A stretch of 64,000 nt of DNA from Nocardioides sp. HDW12B (GCF_011299595.1 NZ_CP049867.1:1860001-1924000), one strand, 5' to 3'. Shown: positions 31,840 to 40,248, counted from the stretch's first letter. Translations and numbers: made by a program. The notes: generated from the sequence alone by a model not told the origin.

Positions 31840-33465
31840 GTGATCCCCACGAGCCCGACGAACCCCACGACCCCGCCGTTCCGCATCCTGCTGCGCGGCG
31901 GCCACGTCCACGGCGCCCGCCCGTCGGCGCCCGCCACTGCCCTCGGCATCGAGGACGGCCGCGTCGTCTTCGTGGGCGACGAGGACCGGGCCCTCGCCTG
32001 GACCGGGCACGGCGAGGGTGCGCCCGAGATCGTCGAGCTCGACGGACGCCTGGTCACCCCCGCCTTCGTCGACGCCCACGTCCACACCGTGCCGACCGGC
32101 TTCCTGCACACCGAGCTCGACCTGGTCGGCTCCCCGAGCCTGGCCGACACCCTCGAGCGCCTGCACGACCACGTCGCCCACGGCGAGAGCCCCGAGGGCA
32201 CGGTCGTGCTCGGGACCGGCTGGGACGACACGCTGTGGCCCGAGGGCCGCCCGCCGACCGCGGACGAGATCGAGCGGGCCTGCCCCGGTCGACGCGTCCA
32301 CCTCTCCCGCGTCGACGCCCACTCCGCCGTCGTCAGCCACGCCCTCGCCGACGCCGTGCCCGGCCTGGTGCACCTCGACGGCTGGGAGGACAGCGGCCGC
32401 GTCACCCGCGAGGCCGCCCACGCCGTCACCACCGCCCTGGGCAGCCTCATCGGTCCCGTGCAGCGTGCGGCCGCCGCGCGCCAGGCCATGCGGCTGTTCG
32501 CCGCCGCCGGCATCGCCGCGGTCCACGAGAACGCCGCGCCGCACATCGGCCCGGAGTACGAGCTCGACCTCGTCGCGCGCGCCGCCGCGGAGGCCGGGCT
32601 CCACGCCACCCTCTACTGGGGCGAGCTCGAGGCGATCGACGCCGTGGCCCGGCTCGGCGTGGTCGGCCTGGCCGGCGACCTCAACGTGGACGGCGCGGTC
32701 GGCTCGCGCACCGCCGCGATGCGCGAGGCGTACGCCGACGCGCCCGGCACCACGGGCGCGGCGTACCTCGACGAGGCGCAGGTCGCCGCGCACGTGGTCG
32801 CCTGCACCCAGGCCGGCGTCCAGGCCGGGTTCCACTGCATCGGTGACGCCGCCCTCGACGTGATCACCGAGGGGTTCGCCCGCGCCGCCGAGAAGGTCGG
32901 GCACGACGCGTTGCGCCGCTCCCGGCACCGGCTCGAGCACGTCGAGATGCCGTCGCGCCGCGCGATCGAGGTGCTGTCGGCCTGCGGCGTCTACGCCAGC
33001 GTCCAGCCGCTCTTCGACGCGCTGTGGGGCGGCCCCGAGGGCATGTACGCCGAGCGGCTGGGGGAGCGGTGGCGCGCCATGAACCCGTTCGCCGAGCTCG
33101 GGTGGGCCGACGGCATCACCCTGGCCTTCGGCTCCGACACCCCCGTGACCGCGGTCGACCCGTGGGCCACCGTCCGCGCTGCGGTGCACCCCTGGCTGGA
33201 GTCGCAGGCGCTGCTGGTCCCGGAGGCGTTCCGCGCCCACACCCGCAACGGGTGGCGTGCCGCCGGTGACGACGAGCAGGGGTCCTTCGTGCGCGACGCC
33301 CCCGCGACGTACGCCGTGTGGGACACCCCGGCCGGGCTCGACCCGTCCCAGCCGCCCGGGCTCCCGCTGCCCGTCCTCGACCCCGGCGCCCCGCTGCCGA
33401 CGTGCGTGCGCACCGTCGTCGACGGCCGGACCGTCCACGACCGACTCGGAGAACCGGCCCCGTGA
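31840..33465 (+). CDS. Amidohydrolase family protein (YtcJ-like, Amidohydro_3)
   Basis: A 541-residue metal-dependent hydrolase starting at GTG 31840, four bases after kdd. The first metal motif is TPAFVDAHVHTVPTGFL (HxH). HCIGDAALDV, RLEHVEM and FGSDTPVTAVDPWATV supply the other ligands in the order typical of YtcJ-type enzymes. The family hydrolyses amide or related C-N bonds; the substrate is unknown. Its place between kdd and kamD suggests release or processing of a lysine- or beta-lysine-related amide, but this is inference. The N-terminus is Thr/Pro-rich and may start later. Confidence 0.85.
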   Translation: MIPTSPTNPTTPPFRILLRGGHVHGARPSAPATALGIEDGRVVFVGDEDRALAWTGHGEGAPEIVELDGRLVTPAFVDAHVHTVPTGFLHTELDLVGSPSLADTLERLHDHVAHGESPEGTVVLGTGWDDTLWPEGRPPTADEIERACPGRRVHLSRVDAHSAVVSHALADAVPGLVHLDGWEDSGRVTREAAHAVTTALGSLIGPVQRAAAARQAMRLFAAAGIAAVHENAAPHIGPEYELDLVARAAAEAGLHATLYWGELEAIDAVARLGVVGLAGDLNVDGAVGSRTAAMREAYADAPGTTGAAYLDEAQVAAHVVACTQAGVQAGFHCIGDAALDVITEGFARAAEKVGHDALRRSRHRLEHVEMPSRRAIEVLSACGVYASVQPLFDALWGGPEGMYAERLGERWRAMNPFAELGWADGITLAFGSDTPVTAVDPWATVRAAVHPWLESQALLVPEAFRAHTRNGWRAAGDDEQGSFVRDAPATYAVWDTPAGLDPSQPPGLPLPVLDPGAPLPTCVRTVVDGRTVHDRLGEPAP

Positions 33466-33481
33466 TGGAGCAGATGCAGCC

Positions 33482-35062
33482 GTGAGCCTCACCCTCGACC
33501 CCGCCGCCGTACGCCGTGCCCGGGAGCTGGCCGCCCGGGTCGGCCAGCCCATCGTCGACCTGGCCCGGGCCCACACCACCGTCTCGGTGGAGCGGGCCAC
33601 CCTGCGCCTGGGCGGCATCACCGGCGCCGACCCCGACGGCACGCCGTGGGCGAACCGCCTGCTCGACGTGGTCCGCGCCGACGTCGGGCTCGAGCACGGC
33701 GTGACGCTACCGGTGTGGGACGCGCTCGTGCGCGGCGAGGCGGGCGACCTGACCACGCTGGCGCAGAAGGCCGCTGCCGGCTCCGTCCGCTTCCGGCTGC
33801 CCGAGGACGACGCCCGCGCCCAGGCCCTGGCCGCCGGCCGCGCGCAGATCGGGGCCGGGATCGCCCGCGTCGACGAGCGCCGCCGCGAGCGCGAGCAGCT
33901 GGTCCGGGAGTGGGGCGACCCGCCGCGCAAGCCGTGGATCTACCTCATCGTGGCCACCGGCGACATCTACGAGGACATCCCGCAGGCACAGGCCGCCGCC
34001 CGCGAGGGCGCCGACATCATCGCCGTCATCCGCTCCACCGGGCAGTCGCTGCTGGACTTCGTGCCCGAGGGGCCGACCCGGGAGGGCTTCGCCGGCACCT
34101 ACGCCACCCAGGAGAACTTCCGGCTCATGCGGGCCGCGCTCGACGAGACCAGCAAGGAGCTCGGCCGCTACGTCCGCCTGACCAACTACGCCTCCGGGCT
34201 GTGCATGCCGGAGATGGCGGCACTGGCGGGTCTGGAGCGGCTCGACATGATGCTCAACGACTCGATGTACGGCATCCTCTTCCGCGACATCAACCCGATC
34301 CGCACCTTCGTCGACCAGCGCTTCAGCCGCCAGGTGCACGCGCGCGCCGGGATCATCATCAACACCGGCGAGGACAACTACCTCACCACCGCCGACGCCG
34401 TCGAGGCCGCGCACACCGTGACCACGAGCCAGCTGCTCAACGAGTTCTTCGCCAAGGAGGCCGGGCTCGAGGACTGGCAGCTCGGGCTGGGCCACGCCTT
34501 CGAGATCGACCCGGCGGTGCCGGACTCGTTCCGCCTCGAGCTCGCCCACGCCCTGCTGGCGCGCCACCTCTTCCCCGACGCCCCGCTGAAGTGGATGCCC
34601 CCCACCCGGCACATGACCGGCGACGTGTTCCGCGGCTACCTGCTCGACGCGTTCTTCAACCTCGCCGGGGCGCTGACCGGGCAGAGCATCCTGCTGGTCG
34701 GGATGATGACCGAGGCGGTGGTGACGCCGTGGCTCTCGGACCGCGACCTGGCCCTGCAGAACGTCCGCTACGTCCTCGACGCCGCCGGCCGCCTGGCCGA
34801 GGACTTCCACCCCGCGCCGGACGGCTTCATCGCCCGTCGCGCCGACGAGGTGCTGCGCGAGGCCAACGCCCTGCTCGAGCGCATCGCCGACGACGCGGGC
34901 CGGGGGAGCACCGCGGGCGACCCGCCGCTGCTGGCCGCCATCGCCGACGGCACCTTCGGGCTGATGAAGCGACCCGCCGACCGGGGCCGCGGCCTCGACG
35001 GGGTGGCGCGCAAGGCGCCCGGCTACGCGAACCCGGCCACCGACATGCTCGAGGAGGAGTGA
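33482..35062 (+). CDS. kamD: Lysine 5,6-aminomutase alpha subunit
   Basis: A 526-residue large subunit of the adenosylcobalamin- and PLP-dependent mutase that converts L-beta-lysine to 3,5-diaminohexanoate (or D-lysine to 2,5-diaminohexanoate). Recognisable segments: GDIYEDIPQAQAAAREGADI, RSTGQSLLDFVPEGPTREG, YATQENFRLMR, LTNYASGLCMPEMA, LNDSMYGILFRDIN, and the PLP/substrate-side KWMPPTRHMTGDVFRGYL. The GTG at 33482 has GGAG 11 bases upstream. Its stop overlaps the start of kamE, ensuring balanced subunits. Confidence 0.93.
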   Translation: MSLTLDPAAVRRARELAARVGQPIVDLARAHTTVSVERATLRLGGITGADPDGTPWANRLLDVVRADVGLEHGVTLPVWDALVRGEAGDLTTLAQKAAAGSVRFRLPEDDARAQALAAGRAQIGAGIARVDERRREREQLVREWGDPPRKPWIYLIVATGDIYEDIPQAQAAAREGADIIAVIRSTGQSLLDFVPEGPTREGFAGTYATQENFRLMRAALDETSKELGRYVRLTNYASGLCMPEMAALAGLERLDMMLNDSMYGILFRDINPIRTFVDQRFSRQVHARAGIIINTGEDNYLTTADAVEAAHTVTTSQLLNEFFAKEAGLEDWQLGLGHAFEIDPAVPDSFRLELAHALLARHLFPDAPLKWMPPTRHMTGDVFRGYLLDAFFNLAGALTGQSILLVGMMTEAVVTPWLSDRDLALQNVRYVLDAAGRLAEDFHPAPDGFIARRADEVLREANALLERIADDAGRGSTAGDPPLLAAIADGTFGLMKRPADRGRGLDGVARKAPGYANPATDMLEEE

Positions 35063-35110
35063 TGGTCTCGACAGGCTCGACCACCGGGGACGGCTCGACC
35101 ACCGGTGGCG
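35062..35110. repeat. Dispersed repeat forming the start of kamE
   Basis: GGTCTCGACAGGCTCGACC at 35064 onward is followed by two copies of GGCTCGACCACCGG (around 35074 and 35092) and a diverged third. The words match the repeats at 14625-14692 (opposite strand) and in kdd. Confidence 0.65.
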
Positions 35111-35874
35111 GCTCGATCGTCCGGCCCTACGGCGACACCACCGGCGACGGCATGGTGCAGATGTCGTTCACGCTGCCGGTGCCGCACTCGAAGGTCGCCG
35201 AGGGGGGCGCGCTCCAGCTGGCGCAGAAGATGGGCCTGGACGCCGCCATGGTCGTCCACGCCAAGCCGATGGGACCCGACTTCACCTTCTTCGTCGTCTA
35301 CGGGCGCGTCACCCACCTGGTGGAGCTCGACAAGATCCAGGTCGTCGAGCGCGACTTCCCACTGCTGGCGCCCAAGGAGGCCAACCTGGCCATCCGGAGC
35401 CTGCTGGGTCGCAAGCTCACGGTGGTCGGAGCCTGCATCGGCACCGACGCCCACACCGTCGGCATCGACGCCATCCTCAACATCAAGGGCTTCGCGGGCG
35501 AGAAGGGGCTGGAGTACTACCGCGAGATCAAGGTGGTGAACCTCGGCGCCCAGGTGTCCGTGCCGGAGCTGGTGGCCCGGGCCCAGGAGGAGCGGGCCGA
35601 CGCCGTTCTCGTCTCCCAGGTCGTCACCCAGCGCGACGCCCACCTGCTCAACACCCGCGAGATGTCGGCGGCCTTCCGCGAGGCCTACCCCTCGGCGAGC
35701 CGTCCTGTGCTCGTCGTGGGGGGCCCCCGCTTCGACGAGGGCAGCACCGCCGACCTCGGGGTCGACCGGATCTTCGTGCGGGGCACCACGCCGGCCGACG
35801 TGGCGTCGTACCTCGTGCACCGTCTGACCCAGCGCCGGCAGGGCCAGGCTCCGACCCACCAGGAGGCGTCGTGA
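35062..35874 (+). CDS. kamE: Lysine 5,6-aminomutase beta subunit (cobalamin-binding)
   Basis: A 270-residue B12-binding subunit. The base-off/His-on motif is GTDAHTVGID, with the cobalt-ligand His at residue 131. The Lys eleven residues later (NIKG, residue 142) corresponds to the PLP-binding lysine known for this enzyme. QMSFTLPVPHSKVAEGGALQ starts the conserved N-domain. The first 20 codons (VSTGSTTGDGSTTGGGS) are encoded by a copy of the dispersed repeat and are not conserved. The TGATG overlap with kamD still fixes the ATG at 35062. GTG 35152 (before the conserved MVQMSF) is an alternative start. Confidence 0.92.
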   Translation: MVSTGSTTGDGSTTGGGSIVRPYGDTTGDGMVQMSFTLPVPHSKVAEGGALQLAQKMGLDAAMVVHAKPMGPDFTFFVVYGRVTHLVELDKIQVVERDFPLLAPKEANLAIRSLLGRKLTVVGACIGTDAHTVGIDAILNIKGFAGEKGLEYYREIKVVNLGAQVSVPELVARAQEERADAVLVSQVVTQRDAHLLNTREMSAAFREAYPSASRPVLVVGGPRFDEGSTADLGVDRIFVRGTTPADVASYLVHRLTQRRQGQAPTHQEAS

Positions 35875-36311
35875 CCGCGCAGGACCCCCGCACCGGGCTC
35901 ACGGTGACCCACCGCCGCTACGTGCCGTTCTCGCACGCCCACTACGCCGGGGACCTCGTCGACGGCGCCTACGGGCTCGGCCTGTTCGGCGACGTGGCCA
36001 CCGAGCTGTGCATCCGCAGCGACGGCGACGAGGGGCTGTTCGCCTCCTACACCGACGTGCAGTTCCGTGCGCCCGTGCGGGCGGGGGACTGCATCGAGGT
36101 GACGGCGACGCTGACCCGGGTCGGCACACGGTCGCGCACGATGGACTTCGAGCTGCGGGTGGTGGCCCGCGGCCGCCCGGACCGGGGCGCCTCGTCCGCC
36201 GAGCTGCTCGACCCACCGGTGGTGGCCACGACCGCCACGGGCGTGGTGGTCGTCCCGCCCCGGCGTGTCGCGCCCGACACGCCGGAAGGTAAAAGTTTCT
36301 CCCCGGGCTGA
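35871..36311 (+). CDS. kal: 3-aminobutyryl-CoA ammonia lyase (hotdog fold)
   Basis: A 146-residue hotdog-fold protein overlapping kamE (GTGA). HRRYVPFSHAHYAGDLVDGAYGLGLFGDVATELCIRSDGDEGL is the characteristic beginning of Kal (split here for length: VPFSHAHYAGDLVDGA is the core). It eliminates ammonia from 3-aminobutyryl-CoA to give crotonyl-CoA late in lysine fermentation. FASYTDVQFRAPVRAGD follows. The assignment rests on fold plus operon context; a generic acyl-CoA thioesterase-like role is the alternative. It is the last gene of the cluster. Confidence 0.85.
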   Translation: MTAQDPRTGLTVTHRRYVPFSHAHYAGDLVDGAYGLGLFGDVATELCIRSDGDEGLFASYTDVQFRAPVRAGDCIEVTATLTRVGTRSRTMDFELRVVARGRPDRGASSAELLDPPVVATTATGVVVVPPRRVAPDTPEGKSFSPG

Positions 36312-36680
36312 CACCTGCTGCTGACCTGTGCATTTGCACGAAACCGCAGGTCACGTAGGGGTTGACGGGACCCCACCGAGGTCGGCAGTGTGCGCGTGGT
36401 CCACCGAGCAGGCCGCAGCCTGGAACCCCTCTCGGATGGCTGCGTGACCCGGTCGGGTTCCACGATCGTGGGCGGGCGCAGCTGTCGGGGAGACCGGTCC
36501 GAGGCCGCGGGGTTGGAACGCCGGACAGGTCCGGCGCCCAGTAGACAACGGTGATGACCCAGGCAGCCGGTCTGGGCGTCGTCGGTCCGAAGGGCGCCGG
36601 ACCTTTTCGGCGTCCGGACCACGGCCGGTAGGTTGGGGCCAGGACCCCCGCCCTCACCAGGGCCGACATCAGGAGCGTCG
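36312..36680 (+). other. 369-base gene-free region rich in hairpins
   Basis: No convincing ORF. It contains TGACCTG-N18-CAGGTCA (36322-36353), GGGGT-N7-ACCCC (36358-36374), the palindrome CCACGATCGTGG (36460-36471), CGCCGGAC-AG-GTCCGGCG (36519-36536) and CCGGAC-N9-GTCCGG (36597-36617). A TTGACG at 36362 with CAGTGT 18 bases on could be a promoter. The region may hold a small RNA or a long structured leader; neither is proven. Confidence 0.45.
36629..36634 (+). promoter_or_regulatory. Candidate -10 hexamer for the lnt-ppm-fxsA unit
   Basis: TAGGTT lies 46 bases before the GTG of lnt; the leader has CAGGAG as ribosome-binding site. Confidence 0.5.
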
Positions 36681-38237
36681 GTGAACCTCGCGCTGCGCAC
36701 ACTCGGGGCCGCCCTCAGCGGCGCCGCAGCCGCCGCGGCCTTCGAGCCGTACGCCGTCGCCTGGCTGCTCCCGGTGGGCGTCCTCGGTCTCACCCTGGCG
36801 TCCCGGGGCCTGCGCGGTCGCCGCGCGCTCCTCGTCGGCCTCGCGTACGGCGTGACGTTCATGGGTGTGCTCGTGCCGTGGCTGCAGGTCATCGGGGTCG
36901 ACGCCTGGATCGGCCTGACGATCCTCGAGGCCGCCTTCTACGGCCTGCTGGGCGTCGCCCTGGCCCGGGTCGGACGGCTCCGGGGCTGGCCGGTGTGGGC
37001 GGCGGGCACGTGGGTCGCGGTGGACGCGCTCCGCTCGGCCGTGCCGTGGGGCGGGTTCCCCTGGGGCCGGCTGGCCCTCGCCACGGTCGACACCCCCCTG
37101 GCGCCGCTGATGTCGTGGGTCGGACCCGCCGGCACGTCCTTCGCCGTGGCCCTGCTCGGCACCGGCCTGGCCTGGCTGGTCCTGGAGCGCCCGGTGAGCC
37201 TGCGCGGCGCCGCCGTGGTGGGCGGCCTGGTGCTGCTGGTCGTCGCGCCCGCCGCCTGGGGGCCGGCGACGCTGAGCAGCACCGCGGAGGTCCGGGTGGC
37301 CGCCGTGCAGGGCAACGTGCCCGGGGAGGGCATGGACGCCTTCTCCGAGCGCCGGGCGGTGCTCGACAACCACGTCGCCGCCACCGAGGACCTCGCGGCC
37401 CGTGTGGCCGCGGGGGAGACCCCTCGGCCCTCGTTCGTGCTGTGGCCGGAGAACTCGACCGACATCGACCCCTACGAGGACGCCACCGTCTTCGACGACA
37501 TCTCGTCCGCCGTGGACGCGGTGGGCGTGCCCACCCTGGTCGGGGCGATGGTCCGCGGCCCCGGCCCGGTCGACGTGGAGAACCAGGGCATCGTGTGGGA
37601 GCCCGGCACCGGGCCGTCGGCGTCGTACTCCAAGACCCACCCGGTGCCGTTCGGCGAGTACATCCCGATGCGGGCCCAGCTGGCGAAGGTCTTCGAGCGC
37701 CTCGACCAGATCCCGCGCGACATGGTGCCCGGCACCGAGCCCGGTCTGCTCGACCTCGGCGGCACCACGATCGGCGACGTCATCTGCTTCGAGGTGGCCT
37801 ACGACGACACCATCCGCAACGTCGCCGGCGGCGGACCGGGCGGGGCGGCGGAGGCAGCCGGCATGCTCGTCGTGCAGACCAACAACGCCACCTACATGGG
37901 CACCGGCCAGGTGGAGCAGCAGTTCGCGATCGCCCGGCTCCGGGCGATCGAGACCGGTCGCAGCGTCGTCGTGGTGGCCACCAACGGCGTCTCGGGCGTC
38001 GTCGGGGCCGACGGCGAGGTGCTGCAGCGGGCGCCCACGCGCGCCACCGCGGTCCTCGAGGCCGACGTGGCGCAGGTCGAGGGTGTCACCCCCGGCATCC
38101 GGTGGGGCGGCGCGGTGCAGTGGCTGCTCGTCGCCGGCGCCCTGCTGGCCCAGGTGGCCGTGACGGTGCTGGCGCGTCGACGCCGGACCGGCCCGACGAC
38201 GCCGAGCGCGGAGCCCGCTCCCGCCCGGGCCGGGTGA
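36681..38237 (+). CDS. lnt: Apolipoprotein N-acyltransferase
   Basis: A 518-residue membrane enzyme that adds the third acyl chain to lipoproteins. The N-terminal 200 residues form the membrane domain. The nitrilase-like domain holds the catalytic triad: Glu257 (LWPENS), Lys318 (YSKTHPVPFGEYIP) and Cys369 (GDVICFEVAY). WGGFPWGRLA is also typical. The GTG at 36681 follows AGGAG. In mycobacteria this domain is fused to the mannosyltransferase Ppm1; here the two are separate, overlapping genes. Confidence 0.93.
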   Translation: MNLALRTLGAALSGAAAAAAFEPYAVAWLLPVGVLGLTLASRGLRGRRALLVGLAYGVTFMGVLVPWLQVIGVDAWIGLTILEAAFYGLLGVALARVGRLRGWPVWAAGTWVAVDALRSAVPWGGFPWGRLALATVDTPLAPLMSWVGPAGTSFAVALLGTGLAWLVLERPVSLRGAAVVGGLVLLVVAPAAWGPATLSSTAEVRVAAVQGNVPGEGMDAFSERRAVLDNHVAATEDLAARVAAGETPRPSFVLWPENSTDIDPYEDATVFDDISSAVDAVGVPTLVGAMVRGPGPVDVENQGIVWEPGTGPSASYSKTHPVPFGEYIPMRAQLAKVFERLDQIPRDMVPGTEPGLLDLGGTTIGDVICFEVAYDDTIRNVAGGGPGGAAEAAGMLVVQTNNATYMGTGQVEQQFAIARLRAIETGRSVVVVATNGVSGVVGADGEVLQRAPTRATAVLEADVAQVEGVTPGIRWGGAVQWLLVAGALLAQVAVTVLARRRRTGPTTPSAEPAPARAG

Positions 38238-39034
38238 GCGGCGTGGACCCGGTGAGCCCCGTGGGCCCTCGCATGGTCATGGTCGTGCCGACCTACAACG
38301 AGGCCGACAACCTCGCCTGGATCGTGGACCGGCTCCTGACGGCCGTGCCGGACACCCACGTGCTCGTCGTCGACGACGCCTCGCCCGACGGCACGGGCGA
38401 CCTCGCCGACGGCCTGGCCGCCGCCGACGAGCGCGTCCGGGTCGTGCACCGCACCGAGAAGGCCGGGCTGGGAGCGGCGTACCTGCACGGCTTCCGCGTC
38501 GCGCTCGAGGCCGGCTACGACGTCGTCGGCGAGATGGACGCCGACGGCTCCCACCAGCCCGAGCAGCTGCACCGTCTCCGGGAGGCGCTGGACGCGGCCG
38601 ACCTCGTCATCGGCTCGCGCTGGGTGCCCGGCGGGAGCGTCGTGAACTGGGACGCGCTGCGCCGCGCGCTCTCGCGCAGCGGCAACCTCTACGCCCGGGT
38701 GCTGCTGGGGGTCGCCGTGCGCGACCTCACGGCCGGCTACCGGCTCTTCCGCGCCGACACGCTGCGAGCCATCGACCTGTCCAGCGTCCGGTCGGTGGGC
38801 TACTGCTTCCAGGCCGACCTGGCCGTGCGCACGATCGAGGCCGGCCTGCGCGTGGTGGAGGTGCCCATCGACTTCCTCGAGCGCGAGCGCGGCCAGTCCA
38901 AGCTGAGCGGCTCGGTCGCCACCGAGTCGCTGCGCCGGATCACCGGGTGGGGCCTGGTGCGACGCCGTGACCAGGTGCGACGCAGACTCGGACTGCTGCC
39001 CGCCCCCGCCCGTGACCAGGAGCTGTCCCGATGA
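38234..39034 (+). CDS. ppm: Polyprenol/dolichol-phosphate mannosyltransferase (GT2)
   Basis: A 266-residue GT2 glycosyltransferase that makes polyprenyl-phosphate-mannose, the mannose donor outside the membrane. VMVVPTYNEADNLAWIVDRL opens the fold. VVDDASPDGTGDLAD and GEMDADGSHQPEQL carry the DXD-like nucleotide-sugar site, and GLGAAYLHGF and LTAGYRLFRADTL are conserved. There is no membrane domain. It starts at a GTG overlapping the lnt stop; later GTGs exist (38243). Its stop overlaps fxsA. Confidence 0.9.
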   Translation: MSGVDPVSPVGPRMVMVVPTYNEADNLAWIVDRLLTAVPDTHVLVVDDASPDGTGDLADGLAAADERVRVVHRTEKAGLGAAYLHGFRVALEAGYDVVGEMDADGSHQPEQLHRLREALDAADLVIGSRWVPGGSVVNWDALRRALSRSGNLYARVLLGVAVRDLTAGYRLFRADTLRAIDLSSVRSVGYCFQADLAVRTIEAGLRVVEVPIDFLERERGQSKLSGSVATESLRRITGWGLVRRRDQVRRRLGLLPAPARDQELSR

Positions 39035-39594
39035 GCCGACGCCGCCGCACCGTGCTGCTGGTGCTGACCGCCCTGTTCGTGCTGGTCCCGCTGCTGGAGA
39101 TCTACCTGATCGTCCAGACCGGTCAGGTGGTCGGGGTGTGGTGGACCATCCTGCTGCTGGTCGCGGCCGGCTTCCTGGGCTCGGTGCTGGTCCGGCGCGA
39201 GGGTCGTCGCGCCTGGCGAGCGCTGCAGGAGGCCCTGGGATCGGGCCGCATGCCCGCCAAGGAGCTGGCCGACGGCGCGCTCGTGCTCGTCGGCGGCACG
39301 CTGCTGGTGACGCCCGGCTTCGTCTCCGACCTGGTCGGGCTGTTCTGCGTGCTCCCGCTCACGCGCCCCCTGGCGCGGGCGGTGCTGGCCCGTGTCATCG
39401 CGCGGCGGATGGCGGCCGGCGCCCTCCGCGGCCCGGGAGCCGCTCCCCGGTCCGGGTTCCCGAACGGCTTCCCCCCCGGGTTCCCGACGGGCTTCGGTAC
39501 GCGGCCCGGCGGCCCGGACGCAGGAACGACGCCCGGCCCGCCGCGAGGCGGACCCGACGTCGTCCCGGGTGAGGTCGTCGACGACGACCGCTGA
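39031..39594 (+). CDS. fxsA: FxsA family membrane protein
   Basis: A 187-residue inner-membrane protein. Hydrophobic segments VLTALFVLVPLLEIYLIVQ, WTILLLVAAGFLGSVLV and LLVTPGFVSDLVGLFCVLP match the FxsA fold. The sequence EGRRAWRALQEALGSGRMP links the second and third. The C-terminal tail is rich in Pro and Gly. The family is named for suppressing F-plasmid exclusion of T7 in Escherichia coli; its cellular role is unclear. It starts at an ATG overlapping ppm and is convergent with rbpA. Confidence 0.88.
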   Translation: MSRRRRTVLLVLTALFVLVPLLEIYLIVQTGQVVGVWWTILLLVAAGFLGSVLVRREGRRAWRALQEALGSGRMPAKELADGALVLVGGTLLVTPGFVSDLVGLFCVLPLTRPLARAVLARVIARRMAAGALRGPGAAPRSGFPNGFPPGFPTGFGTRPGGPDAGTTPGPPRGGPDVVPGEVVDDDR

Positions 39595-39616
39595 GTGAGC
39601 GTGTGGAGCCCGCCGG

Positions 39617-39994
39617 TCAGGCGGTGCGGCTCTTGCGGGTGCGGTGCAGGTGGGCGGGGCCGATGGCGCCGCCGCGGAGCAACTCGAGCCGTTCGGTGAG
39701 GATGTCCTCGAGCTCCTTCTCCGAGCGACGCTCGAGGAGCATGTCCCAGTGGGTGCGGGCAGGCTTCTCCGCCTTGGGCTCGGGACGCTCGACGTCGCGG
39801 GCGAGCGCCTCGGACCCGCAGCGCGGGCACTCCCACAGCGGGGGTACGTCGGCCTCCATCGCCATCGGGATCTCGAACTCGTGGCCCTGGGAGCAGACGT
39901 AGGCCACGCGCTGGCGCGCTGCGAACTCGATGCCCCGCTCGTCCTCGAAGCTCTGTCCGCCCAGTCGTGCGCCGCGCAGGGTGCGCTCAGCCAT
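39617..39994 (-). CDS. rbpA: RNA polymerase-binding protein RbpA
   Basis: A 125-residue transcription factor that binds RNA polymerase and principal sigma and stabilises open complexes. The start AERTLRGARLGGQSFEDERG is the conserved N-tail. YVCSQGHEFE and WECPRCGSEA supply zinc-type cysteines. The sigma-interaction domain contains KPARTHWDMLLERRSEKELE. The ATG at 39994 has GGAGG at good spacing. Codons upstream to 40159 are open but unconserved. An ECF-type promoter lies about 130 bases upstream, matching the stress control reported for rbpA in Streptomyces. Confidence 0.94.
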   Translation of the reverse strand: MAERTLRGARLGGQSFEDERGIEFAARQRVAYVCSQGHEFEIPMAMEADVPPLWECPRCGSEALARDVERPEPKAEKPARTHWDMLLERRSEKELEDILTERLELLRGGAIGPAHLHRTRKSRTA

Positions 39995-40120
39995 CTGTGC
40001 CTCCGGTGGTTGCCGCTGTGCCCTCGTGGGAGGGCCGGTCGGCGAGGGCTGGTGCGCCGGTCCCCGTCGTGGGGGAGCGGTGCTCGGGTCCGACATCGGA
40101 CGCCTGCCCTCGCAGAAGTT

Positions 40121-40149
40121 CAACGTTCGATGATGGCCGAAAAGTTCCC
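40121..40149 (-). promoter_or_regulatory. ECF sigma (SigR/SigH-like) promoter for rbpA
   Basis: On the minus strand GGGAAC (40149-40144) is followed by 19 bases and GTTG (40124-40121). This matches the GGGAAT-N18/19-GTT consensus of oxidative-stress ECF sigma factors SigR/SigH. It would give an rbpA leader of about 120 bases. Confidence 0.55.
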
Positions 40150-40175
40150 GAACACGCAAAATCGGTGCTTCTAGA

Positions 40176-40205
40176 GGTGTACCCGCGATGCCCGCGGGCT
40201 ACACC
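40176..40205 (-). terminator. Terminator-like hairpin after the MFS gene
   Basis: Read on the minus strand, GGTGTA and CCCGCG pair with CGCGGG and TACACC (one-base bulge, loop GGCAT). It is 44 bases after the MFS stop and is followed by sequence with a short T-run (ATTTTGC), separating the murA-like operon from rbpA. Confidence 0.6.
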
Positions 40206-40248
40206 CGCAGGGCCGACGGGCGAGGGTGGTCCAGGCCGCTCCGGAGTG

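Noticed and set aside
36398-36510. Cobalamin riboswitch downstream of kamDE
   Set aside because: One segment resembles a B12 box, but the expected GGTG/CCGCCACTG core elements are missing and the downstream gene is lnt, not a B12 gene.
40000-40159. A 55-residue N-terminal extension of RbpA
   Set aside because: The frame is open, but homology and the GGAGG site fix the ATG at 39994, and the extension overlaps the promoter.
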